From: [Pantoea] beijingensis
GTDB lineage: Bacteria > Pseudomonadota > Gammaproteobacteria > Enterobacterales > Enterobacteriaceae
Direction of reading: 5' to 3'
Length of the DNA: 64,000 bases
Assembly: GCF_022647505.1 (NCBI RefSeq)
Contig: NZ_CP071409.1
Coordinates: 1,984,001 to 2,048,000 of the forward strand
Position numbers and translations under genes: made by a program
Notes under the pieces: model-generated
Databases searched by the model: none
What the model was told of the DNA's origin: nothing
Seen by the model: the letters and a program-made list of their open reading frames with translations, nothing else
In this document: one piece after another, positions 56,329-64,000 of the stretch
Layout: every line of letters starts with the position of its first letter
Position numbering within the stretch: the stretch's first letter is position 1

Positions 56329-59297
56329 TTTTTAAATACGCTCCCGCTATCGATCCAATATTGCTCCGTGCTGTTGCCGCTAACAGATAGCGTGTTCAAG
56401 CTCAGCCGTAAATGCTGGCGTGGTACAGAGCTGCCATCGGCGAGGTGCGCGTCAGCTATGGTAAAACATTCCGCGCTGAGAGGATCGTGACCGGGGACGA
56501 CGCCCAGCCGGACATAAAGTACGCCGTCACCCGCCAGTTTTCGCGCCAATTGTGCATCAACAATCGTCAGGCTATACAGCGGTGAAGCGGGCCAGCAATC
56601 GTTTTCCAACTGGCGAAACCCAAGACACAAATTACCCCTTACCTGGAAGCGAACTGAAGGTGCCAGAATGAAACCAGGCTGGTCGAGATGAATATCGCGG
56701 TAATAGACATTTTCCGCAGTTAATCGCTGGTTGGCGTCCAGCATGCCCAGATAGCGAATGGTGGACCAGGGTTGAAAATCGCCAGCTTTAAAATAGAAAC
56801 TGGCGAGTCGGAGATCTAACGCCAGCAGGCACAGCATCGCGCCGACTGCCGCCGTAGATTTGGGATTATCAATACGCCCTTGCTTATTAAAGGGATACCA
56901 GTCGCTGGTGTGATACCCCTCAAGCGAAAAAATACGATTAGCGGGCAGCGGCTGTAAGTGACGAAATAGAGCCTGAATACCCGGAAAGCGGGATGGGCGG
57001 CCAGTCAACAGCAGCACATCGCACGCGTAGAAGGCCACGACCTCCGCCATCGCGCGCAGCGCCGTGGTGACAGACAGACGTTCAGAAAGAAACTGGGCGT
57101 GGAACTGGCTGAAAGCCACAACCAGCGGCACGTCGAGAATATCAAAGGTATCGTTCCCCAGTTCGCGATGTATTTCACTGTTAATATAATGAAGTACCTG
57201 CGTGGTGGGTAGGTGTAGCAGTTCACCAAAGGTAACATCAATTTCCGCATGACTATCCAGAGGATCCAGATTTTCATAGTGTCCGAGTAGCGCCTGGGCA
57301 ATGGGCATAAAAATCTGTAGCACGGCCTGCTGCCGCAGCGCAGAGTGAGCATCAACACGGCCTGCATACCCAAACAGCTTATCCATCAGCGCATCGGGCT
57401 GCGCCAGGCCACTTATTTTCAGTTCATTCTGGAGGGCGGGCAGTACATAAAGTTGAATGACGTCCAACAAAATATCATCGCCCGCCACGTTAAATCCCTC
57501 ACGAAACAACAGGTGAGGCGTTATTTTTACGTTATTACCATTTCCGTTATCCAGCGCGTAGCGGGTGATTGCCAGGTCGGTGGTACCACCGCCAATATCA
57601 ATTGATGCAATACACAGTGTTTTGCCCGCTGGTTTATCGGCTATATCAATGCGGTCCGGGCGCGCCATGCTGGCAAAAAAATCGTCGGCACGGCCGCCAA
57701 AATTGACCTGCGTTTCATTAAACAGATATACCATCTGCCCACAGGTCGCCTCATCCCACTCCATCTGAACCTGCGGGGCCGGTTTTGTGCCAGCCGCGCG
57801 ATCCTGCTCGCGGGCAAACGGCGCATCCGTCGGATGCCACGCCATTGCTTTCCATACCAGCCCAATCGCTTCTTGCATACGACGACGAAAAATCTCTCGC
57901 TCAGGTTTTGGCATAGCAGTAGGGAGTGTCAGGATAATAGTGCGTAGATAACGCGGGGCACTGCTGTGGGGCATTCTTAACCGGTGGGCTACGCTATTGA
58001 TCTGCATGAGCGCCTGCGCCAGTAATTCACACAGCATAAAAGTCATCAGTGAACTGCGGCTGAAGTGCGGCGAGAATGCCGGTAACCGCTCTTCAATGGG
58101 AAGCGTGAATAGCGGTTGTCCCAGATCGTTCACTAATAGCGTCAGTGGCGCGGCGATAGCCAGTGGCTCCGCTGCAGTTTGTTTGTCTCCCGGGTTAAAA
58201 TGCCAGCCCGGCAGATAACAGGCTTCGTCCCAGAGATATCTGCGTGGGCTGGAAATCCCCGTCGCGCCTTCCGTACCGGAACGCTGCATGGCCAGGCGGT
58301 TGGCCTCATGCCCCACGCGAACGATAGATGGCCAGGTAAACGCCGCCTCATGTCCGCTTTCGACAGAAAAATTTTGCTTTCCCCATATCGCCTGTGAAAA
58401 CTCCACACGGCTTTCAAACATATCGGTATAAACGTACTGTGGCCGTTCCAGATCGCGCAGATGTAATTCACTGCTTTGCAGGAGCCCATTGCTTTCATCT
58501 GGATGATCCTCAACCAGAATACCGCAGGTATGCGAGTTACCGGGGTCAAGGATAAAATCGACGGGTATCATCGGTCGTTGCGGTGTAGCGGTGTGGATCT
58601 TAATGTCATCGAGCCTGCATTGTCGGCCGATTAACGACAGTATGTTCAGATAATGCGCCTGGTATTCAAACGTTTTTAGGGCCATTTTCAGTGCGCTGCT
58701 GGAACGGGTTTCATGCTGACTTGCTTGCTGAGTAAAAATTTCTCGCAACCAACCGTCAATCCAGGTCAGATCGAGAAACTCCGCCAGTTCGTTGTTATGC
58801 CAGGCAAGGGAAAAATTAACCCCATTTTTGGCGTCATTTTCGCTCAGTGCCAGCACGCTCATCTCATGATCTGCTGGCCAGGCCTTAGTATCAAATGCCA
58901 GACAAGCACGATGTGTATTGCCTGCGGCATCCGGGTTGTCCAACGCCACTAAGCGTAATCGAGCCCAGTTGTCCGGCCCACCGATGACATGACGCGGCGA
59001 GGCGATGCGCAAGATCGGCAACGGAAGCCAGGTATCTTCCAGCAGCGTGAGTGATTGTTGTAGCGTAAAGCTGAATTCAGGTTTAACCACTTCGGGTACG
59101 CCGTTAGGCATATCCAGCAAAAACTTGCCGCTATGTACGTCCTGATCCAGCAAAAGTAGCGGTCCGTTTGCCGTTTTCCGCACAAAGTTGCCTGTATTTC
59201 CTGAGTGACCCGCTTTAATGGCAATATCAAGAAATTGAATCCCGCTGTCCTGAATCAGCGTAATTTTCTGTGTCGGATCGATAAGAGGAGCCAGCAT
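56325..59297 (-). CDS. srfB: SrfB, Hsp70/actin-fold ATPase-like virulence factor
   Basis: 990 residues from MLAPLIDPTQKITLIQDSGI. The actin/Hsp70 superfamily loops are visible: phosphate 1 FILDPGNSHTCGILVE near residue 250, phosphate 2 SIDIGGGTTDLAITRY near 565, and the adenosine motif LLLTGRPSRFPGIQALF near 760. It should bind ATP and change shape like a chaperone. It is the middle gene of srfA-srfB-srfC. The GTG five codons upstream (59312) would overlap srfA by 14 bp; the ATG at 59297 is preferred because AAGG precedes it and Salmonella SrfB starts similarly. Confidence 0.9.
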   Translation of the reverse strand: MLAPLIDPTQKITLIQDSGIQFLDIAIKAGHSGNTGNFVRKTANGPLLLLDQDVHSGKFLLDMPNGVPEVVKPEFSFTLQQSLTLLEDTWLPLPILRIASPRHVIGGPDNWARLRLVALDNPDAAGNTHRACLAFDTKAWPADHEMSVLALSENDAKNGVNFSLAWHNNELAEFLDLTWIDGWLREIFTQQASQHETRSSSALKMALKTFEYQAHYLNILSLIGRQCRLDDIKIHTATPQRPMIPVDFILDPGNSHTCGILVEDHPDESNGLLQSSELHLRDLERPQYVYTDMFESRVEFSQAIWGKQNFSVESGHEAAFTWPSIVRVGHEANRLAMQRSGTEGATGISSPRRYLWDEACYLPGWHFNPGDKQTAAEPLAIAAPLTLLVNDLGQPLFTLPIEERLPAFSPHFSRSSLMTFMLCELLAQALMQINSVAHRLRMPHSSAPRYLRTIILTLPTAMPKPEREIFRRRMQEAIGLVWKAMAWHPTDAPFAREQDRAAGTKPAPQVQMEWDEATCGQMVYLFNETQVNFGGRADDFFASMARPDRIDIADKPAGKTLCIASIDIGGGTTDLAITRYALDNGNGNNVKITPHLLFREGFNVAGDDILLDVIQLYVLPALQNELKISGLAQPDALMDKLFGYAGRVDAHSALRQQAVLQIFMPIAQALLGHYENLDPLDSHAEIDVTFGELLHLPTTQVLHYINSEIHRELGNDTFDILDVPLVVAFSQFHAQFLSERLSVTTALRAMAEVVAFYACDVLLLTGRPSRFPGIQALFRHLQPLPANRIFSLEGYHTSDWYPFNKQGRIDNPKSTAAVGAMLCLLALDLRLASFYFKAGDFQPWSTIRYLGMLDANQRLTAENVYYRDIHLDQPGFILAPSVRFQVRGNLCLGFRQLENDCWPASPLYSLTIVDAQLARKLAGDGVLYVRLGVVPGHDPLSAECFTIADAHLADGSSVPRQHLRLSLNTLSVSGNSTEQYWIDSGSVFKK

Positions 59298-59298
59298 A

Positions 59299-60522
59299 CT
59301 ATTTGCCTTCACGTTTGATCGTTATCGGAAAAACTGTTTCACCGTAGTGTGCTTCACAGCGTGCGGCAGTCGGTGTTGCCTTACAGATGATTTCCGGCAT
59401 TCTGTAACGCGATTTATCGCTACAACGAGCGGTGTAACGGCTATTGATGACCAACTTGCCGGATCGCATTAATCCACTGGTGATATCTGCTTTACAGCGA
59501 ATGCCATCAGCCTGCAGGATGCTGGCTATTCCTTTCCCGTTATATAAGCGGTATTTCAGGCCAGGCGCGTTACCGGTTGGCAGACCAGCGATCGTAAGCG
59601 TGACGCGCCAACTGCCGTTAAGAAAGGCAGTGGAACCGATTTTGACCGCTGCGGGCGGCATTACCAGGGCACGGCTATCATCTAACGCTACCGTTTCCGG
59701 GCGATTGTCTGCCGTACGTTCCGGAGCCGGAGCCGGTGGCAGAGTTTCTGCTTTTCGGTCCGCAGCCAGAGTCGCGAGGGTAACAGGCAGTAAAACGGTA
59801 TTTACGGCGGGGTAACGCACCGGGCTGGGATTAATCACATCGGAAGGTTTCCCGGGTTTTGACAACAGGCTGGCCAGCACAAGAGTGCTAACAACGGCGA
59901 TCATTCCCGGCCAAAATAGCCAAAGACGTTTCCAGCCGGTTCTGCGCACGTTTACCGCCACCGTCGTATCTGTTCCGGCAGGCGGGGAAACGATGCCATT
60001 TGGTTCTGTCACAGTGAGGGAAAAGGGGACCTCGGCATGCACGCTGGCACGCAAACTGTCGAGCACATCATGACACGGAGGGGTATCGCGTGTGACAAAC
60101 CCCCAGAACGTAACGATCGGTTTTCCGTTCACCAAATAAATATAATGACTATCAGGAAATTGCAGGGCGTTACCAAGTAACGCAGCAAAACGTTGCATGG
60201 CGGTATTTTCCGCCGCTGCGGCGTGTGCAATCAGGGCGTTAATACCGATTCTGCACGCTTCTAATTGATGTATGGCCGAGGCACGCGCTCCGTCACTGGC
60301 AGCATTCCATGATGTGATTTTGCCGTGAAAGGGTGCGTACCAATCAATCCTGTCGCCCAACTCGTTTGGTTGGGGAATGGCCAGACAATCGGCAATGATT
60401 TGCTGGTTTTTGAGACGTAACGTTTCGCGGATTTGCAGCGCAGAGGCATATACCGGCTGTCCATTTTCCCCCAAAGCGAGTAAAGACTCCGGGTTTCCAC
60501 TGCGTAATAATGCGCTTGCCAC
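59299..60522 (-). CDS. srfA: SrfA, single-span membrane protein of the srf operon
   Basis: 407 residues. N-terminal ~190 residues appear soluble and cytoplasmic, followed by a single membrane helix LWLFWPGMIAVVSTLVLASL near residues 200-220, a Pro-rich linker (LPPAPAPERT) and a C-terminal extracytoplasmic domain with four or more cysteines (IRCKADIT, TARCSDKSRY, IICKATPTAARCEAHYG) likely to form disulfides. First gene of srfABC; the architecture suggests a membrane anchor or sensor for the SrfB/SrfC ATPase-GTPase pair. Confidence 0.85.
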   Translation of the reverse strand: MASALLRSGNPESLLALGENGQPVYASALQIRETLRLKNQQIIADCLAIPQPNELGDRIDWYAPFHGKITSWNAASDGARASAIHQLEACRIGINALIAHAAAAENTAMQRFAALLGNALQFPDSHYIYLVNGKPIVTFWGFVTRDTPPCHDVLDSLRASVHAEVPFSLTVTEPNGIVSPPAGTDTTVAVNVRRTGWKRLWLFWPGMIAVVSTLVLASLLSKPGKPSDVINPSPVRYPAVNTVLLPVTLATLAADRKAETLPPAPAPERTADNRPETVALDDSRALVMPPAAVKIGSTAFLNGSWRVTLTIAGLPTGNAPGLKYRLYNGKGIASILQADGIRCKADITSGLMRSGKLVINSRYTARCSDKSRYRMPEIICKATPTAARCEAHYGETVFPITIKREGK

Positions 60523-60994
60523 GTAAAAAGGCCCTCATACGACGGTATCGGAGAAACGAACCCTGTGTTTTCGCCGGATGGCTAAAAAAACGTATCCGGG
60601 TAAAGCTATCGTGTATTGATGAAACGGTGCCTATCCGCGAAGGGGGCTTATGGCCTGCTTTTTAGCGGATATATAACCGAGGATGGAGGGACTTTACCGC
60701 GCATTAAGGCAAATCAAACGCAGGAATAAACGCTAAAAATGCCCATTCCCCTGACCATTAATAGCGCGGGATACATTCTGCCTGATGGTAGCGCACCGAC
60801 TCATGCTGGCTTTTCAGGCAGGATGAGTCTGAAGACTTGTCGTGAGCATTTGATTCTGTGATAGTCATTTTCCTACAACGATCCCGTATTTACGTTATTT
60901 TCAGTGCGTATTTTGCGTTCTGTGCTGTTCTATACCTAAACAGGAGGGTAATATCCCTTAGTAGACATGAGGCGGTACCCTGTCAGGAGGATGT
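60523..60994. other. 472-bp intergenic region between srfA and the 60995 gene
   Basis: Divergent promoters of srfABC (minus) and of the two small genes (plus) must lie here. No open frame, repeat or regulator site could be supported by eye. Confidence 0.5.
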
Positions 60995-61195
60995 ATGAGT
61001 GAACTTTTCCGTAAGCTGTTAGCTGCACCTGGCAAAATGATGCAGGGCGTTATTCGTCAGGATATACAGCAATCGAATAACAGCAAGATCACGACGGATG
61101 CTAACGGTAATGCATCATTAAACATGAATAATCAGCACGTGCGAGATTCCATGCGTGCCCGGATGGAAGAACTGGCGAACAACAGACAGGGATAA
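60995..61195 (+). CDS. Small hypothetical protein, first gene of a coupled pair
   Basis: 66 residues: SELFRKLLAAPGKMMQGVIR then an Asn/Gln/Ser-rich middle (QQSNNSKITTDANGNASLNM) and a charged helix RDSMRARMEELANNRQG. No membrane segment or signal. Not recognised. CAGGAGGATGT just before the ATG is an excellent ribosome site, and the next gene begins three bases after the stop, so it is a real gene. It is divergent from srfABC. Confidence 0.75.
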   Translation: MSELFRKLLAAPGKMMQGVIRQDIQQSNNSKITTDANGNASLNMNNQHVRDSMRARMEELANNRQG

Positions 61196-61198
61196 TCG

Positions 61199-61984
61199 AT
61201 GGGGCCATTGATCATAATGATCGTGCTGGTGTGTGGGTTTTGGTACACGGAGAATCACTATCCGTCCCGAATTCGTCAGGCCAGAAGTAACGGCTGGGCC
61301 TCTTATTTTTATGTTGCAATGCACGGCAGTAAATTCGTAATTCAGGGCTTCGGCTCAGTACTGGGTCTTTTTTTAGTACTGCTACTCCTCAGTACCATCC
61401 TCAATTTGTTTGGGTTGATTTGGCCTGGAATCCACGTTGATTTTTACTCCTGGTTAGCGGATGTTAACGTCTTGTCTTATCCTCTTTTTTTGCTGCTTTC
61501 ATTCGGTATGTCAGGTCTTATAGCCTATGAAGCCGGCAATCATGCGAAAAAAGACATTGAGGATGAAGTGAAGCGCCTGGAAGCTTACCGTGAAGTAGCG
61601 GCGCAGGATGGCATTGAATCTTTACTGGTACAGGCTATTGACGAAGACAAGCTAATTTTTGTTACGCTTAAATCACGCAAAGTGTACATTGGTTATGTTG
61701 CTGCGCCACGCATAGAACATACCCATACCCAACATCTGGCGATTATCCCTTATATCAGTGGTTATCGTGACAAAGATACGCTCTGCTATCATGAGCAGCA
61801 TCGCTATTACGAACTTTATCTCAGCGAAGATATCTCCGCTGATTCTGAACCACTTAACCTACAGCATTTCCGACATGTCATTCCCATGGACCAGGTTGAA
61901 ATCGTCTCTCTGTTTGACACAAAAACCTATCAGTCTTTCGGCCAATTTTCTGCGACAGCACCGCACATCGTGGAAAAGGTTTGA
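61199..61984 (+). CDS. Hypothetical three-helix membrane protein with a cytoplasmic domain
   Basis: 261 residues. Helices near residues 2-18, 48-72 and 88-110, then a soluble ~150-residue domain with IESLLVQAIDEDKLIFVTLK, KVYIGYVAAPRIEHTHTQHL and a C-terminal VEIVSLFDTKTYQSFGQF. The segment resembles a small beta-rich (SH3/Sm-like) fold, but I do not recognise the family. Translation is probably coupled to the 66-residue gene before it. Confidence 0.78.
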   Translation: MGPLIIMIVLVCGFWYTENHYPSRIRQARSNGWASYFYVAMHGSKFVIQGFGSVLGLFLVLLLLSTILNLFGLIWPGIHVDFYSWLADVNVLSYPLFLLLSFGMSGLIAYEAGNHAKKDIEDEVKRLEAYREVAAQDGIESLLVQAIDEDKLIFVTLKSRKVYIGYVAAPRIEHTHTQHLAIIPYISGYRDKDTLCYHEQHRYYELYLSEDISADSEPLNLQHFRHVIPMDQVEIVSLFDTKTYQSFGQFSATAPHIVEKV

Positions 61985-62408
61985 GCAGATCACGCGTCTG
62001 TACACATGGCCTGTGATGCCCCTCAACCGAATTTAGAAACAAGTGGCTTATCCTGTGCTCCCGGCAGGGGGAGAGCAACGCCGTCAAACTGTATGGGGGC
62101 GGGCAACAATATGTGGTTATCGCTGTGAGCGGACATGGTTCACGGGGAAAGAAAGCAGGTGATGCGATGGTTACGAACCGTTTGAAAGAGAACCGCAAAA
62201 AGGGACATATATCGCCTCTTTCTGCTACTGAGCCCGGCATATTGCCGGGCTCACTCTTTTCCTCTGTTCCAGCAAAAACAGCTGAAATGGAAAATATCGC
62301 GTCAGGATTTTTACATAGCGCCTGGGAGCGCAACAGACGATAGCTATTTTGGCAGAGGATACGTTTTAGCCGTCAAGATATTCAGACAGCGTTTATCTCT
62401 GACAAAAC
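61985..62408. other. 424-bp interval between the 61199 gene and the SDR gene
   Basis: Convergent genes meet here. A 76-codon plus-strand frame at 62113-62343 has no coding character and contains the hairpin at 62230. Nothing else is supported. Confidence 0.5.
62230..62252 (+). terminator. GC-rich hairpin with T-tract
   Basis: GAGCCCGGC-ATATT-GCCGGGCTC is a perfect 9-bp stem followed by ACTCTTTTCCTC. It is 246 bp past the 61199 gene stop, and probably ends that transcript. Confidence 0.75.
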
Positions 62409-63146
62409 TTATACCATACCGCCGTTAACGCGAATAACTTGCGCGTTGACCCAGCCGCCATCCGGACCGGCCAGCGTAGAGATCACACTGGCAATCTCTT
62501 CAGGCGTCCCGATACGCTCCAGTGGTACCAGTTTAGCCATCATATTGATTTGCTCTTCAGTTTTACCATTGAAGAACAGCTCAGTTCCGGTTGGACCCGG
62601 TGCGACAGCGTTCACGGTAATATTGCGGCCACGGAGTTCGTTGGCTAAAACGCGGACCAGACCTTCCACACCCTCTTTAGAGGCGATGTATGGTCCGTAG
62701 GTTGGGAAGGATTTCCCAATTACGCTAGTGGACAGAGCAATAATTCTTCCTCCATCGGCTACGGTTTCTGCTGCGTTGGCCAGAATCAAGAATGCACCGC
62801 GCAGGTTGGTATTAATCGTTTTATCAAAATCAGCGATGGCGGCAGGTGTAATTTTCGCCAGTGGCATAATGCCGGCGCTGTTAACGACAACATCCAACTG
62901 GCCAGTGAACGCTTTGGCATCACGGAACAGGCGGCTAACGTCCGCTTCATTAGCGACATCCGCCTGGATTGCAACGGCATTACCACCTTTTGCTTTTATG
63001 TTTGCAACGATTTCATCAGCATTGGCAACATTGCCCGCATAGTTAACGATGACGGAAAAGCCATCTTCAGCCAGGCGATAAGCGATAGCGCGGCCAATGC
63101 CTCGAGATGCGCCTGTTACCAGCGCCGTTTTGTTTGCTGTTGTCAT
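62409..63146 (-). CDS. SDR-family NAD(P)-dependent oxidoreductase (3-ketoacyl reductase-like)
   Basis: 245 residues, classical short-chain dehydrogenase. Cofactor loop ALVTGASRGIGRAIAYRL near residue 8, NSAGIM near 90 (NNAG-type), Ser in IIALSTSV near 137 and the active-site Tyr/Lys in YGPYIASKEGVEGL near 152. VNAVAPGPTGTELFF and a C-terminal NAQVIRVNGGMV follow the family. The substrate cannot be told from sequence; similar genes reduce ketones or act in stress responses. It stands alone. Confidence 0.88.
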   Translation of the reverse strand: MTTANKTALVTGASRGIGRAIAYRLAEDGFSVIVNYAGNVANADEIVANIKAKGGNAVAIQADVANEADVSRLFRDAKAFTGQLDVVVNSAGIMPLAKITPAAIADFDKTINTNLRGAFLILANAAETVADGGRIIALSTSVIGKSFPTYGPYIASKEGVEGLVRVLANELRGRNITVNAVAPGPTGTELFFNGKTEEQINMMAKLVPLERIGTPEEIASVISTLAGPDGGWVNAQVIRVNGGMV

Positions 63147-63435
63147 AATAAAGCTCTCCTGTTTTAGGGATAACGCGCCTGTAGGGCGTGATTTACAAGC
63201 TAATCTTAGTGCTTTAACAGCAGGAATAAAGGGGCTTTCTTTAATATGATAATTCCATATTTAACAACAATGCCCGATTTACAGCAGCATTAACCGTTTT
63301 TCGGTATCTCGCTACCGCTGGGCCGGTTCAGCTATATCATCGATTGAGGCGATGTTACCAGCGATCTTTGTCAAAACTGCAGGGAACGTTGAGCGCTGTA
63401 CGGGGGAGTTGACATCGGCGTCCAAGGCGGCAGCG
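63147..63435. other. Interval between the SDR gene and the ABC permease
   Basis: 289 bp holding the SDR promoter (63147-63260). After the permease stop, a minus-strand frame of about 44 codons (63300-63435) stays open without a start, possibly decayed coding DNA. Confidence 0.35.
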
Positions 63436-64000
63436 CTAACCGTGCCGCGCAGCCCAGTAACGGGCGGGCAGGCGAGCGAGATAGTCCATTAAGAAACCTA
63501 AAATGCCGATCAGAAGAATGGTGGCCATCAACTCGGAATAGGCCAGCCGGTCACGTGTATCAAGGATGAAATAGCCTAATCCAGCATTAACCCCCAGCAT
63601 TTCACAGGGCACCAGGACAATCCACAGGATGCCTATCGCCAGCCGGATACCGGTTAATACCGGACTGATAATGGCGGGTAAAATAATATGATATAGCGTC
63701 TCCAGCCGTGTCGCACTCAGCGAATGGACCAGTGCCAGCCAACCGCGATCGATTTGGCGAACGCCACTGGCGGTGCTGATAATAATCGGCCAGACGGCGG
63801 CGAAGGTCAGTAGAAACCAGATAGGCCTGTCACCGACGCCCCATATCATCACGGCCAGTGGCATCCACGAGAGCGGAGAGATCATCCGTAAAAATTGAAA
63901 AGCCGGAGACGTCAGTGCTTCCAGTCGCTGAAAGTATCCGGTCAGTAATCCTATCGGCACCCCAATCAGCAGCGCAAAAAACAGGCCGATTGCAACCCGC
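63436..64000 (-). CDS. ABC transporter permease, sulfonate/nitrate/taurine type (5' end outside the window)
   Basis: 188 codons are visible; the frame is open through the right window edge (RVAIGLFFALLIGVPIGLLT), so the ATG or GTG near 63960 is not the true start. The BPD_transp_1 signature includes PLSWMPLAVMIWGVGDRPIW and SATRLETLYHIILPAIISPV, the EAA loop that meets the ATPase, as in SsuC/TauC/NrtB. It forms the membrane channel for uptake of a sulfonate, nitrate or related anion. The stop is at 63436-63438; no ATPase gene follows it, so any partner genes lie upstream outside the window. Confidence 0.88.
   Translation of the reverse strand, partial: RVAIGLFFALLIGVPIGLLTGYFQRLEALTSPAFQFLRMISPLSWMPLAVMIWGVGDRPIWFLLTFAAVWPIIISTASGVRQIDRGWLALVHSLSATRLETLYHIILPAIISPVLTGIRLAIGILWIVLVPCEMLGVNAGLGYFILDTRDRLAYSELMATILLIGILGFLMDYLARLPARYWAARHG

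Noticed and set aside
62113..62343. 76-codon plus-strand frame downstream of the 61199 gene
   Set aside because: It runs through a perfect GC hairpin with a T-tract, and its composition looks non-coding.

Overview
The window is chromosomal DNA of a gamma-proteobacterium of the Enterobacteriaceae or a close relative. Long runs of genes match the E. coli region around 30-36 min at full length: ydbK, ldhA, ydbH-ynbE-ydbL, azoR, hrpA, ydgD-ydgU-asr, rstAB, ydgI, ydgH, pntAB, uspE, fnr, ogt, smrA, ydcI-ydcJ. It is not E. coli itself: the order is rearranged, Fnr has a different C-terminus, and genes absent from E. coli are interspersed (M32 carboxypeptidase, MgtC-like protein, oqxABR-rarA, srfABC). 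I cannot name the genus from sequence alone.

Layout. 1-30 kb is mostly conserved core: anaerobic metabolism (ydbK, ldhA, fnr, pntAB), the YdbH/YnbE/YdbL envelope bridge, the HrpA helicase, and the RstAB two-component system beside its classical target asr, which has a recognisable RstA box upstream. 30-36 kb holds pepT, an orphan DppA-like binding protein, a YegP-type DUF1508 protein, and a ComR-like TetR repressor divergent from two tandem BhsA-like DUF1471 genes with three copies of one palindromic motif between them.

35.9-43.0 kb is the most unusual part: five co-directional genes encoding an MdfA-type exporter, a LuxE-like acyl-activating enzyme, an 802-residue fusion of a LuxC-like acyl reductase to a PaaK-like adenylating domain, a stand-alone PaaK-like enzyme, and a GNAT-type protein. 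They sit behind a promoter that overlaps a palindrome. There is no luciferase, LuxD or carrier protein. This looks like an undescribed operon that activates a carboxylic acid, reduces it and exports a product.

43-53 kb: sotB, then a rarA-oqxAB-oqxR multidrug efflux locus. Between oqxB and oqxR lies about 2.8 kb of decayed mobile DNA: a serine-recombinase pseudogene, a Tn3-type transposase tail and an IS3-type transposase tail. It carries a radical SAM gene (frameshifted) coupled to an intact nudI-like NUDIX gene.

53-64 kb: a secreted barnase-like RNase with a barstar-like inhibitor and a perfect 12-bp inverted repeat at the RNase start; srfA-srfB-srfC (membrane protein, Hsp70/actin-fold ATPase, GTPase-like protein); two unknown coupled genes; an SDR oxidoreductase; and the 3' part of an ABC permease of the sulfonate/nitrate type. 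No rRNA, tRNA or CRISPR array was seen.
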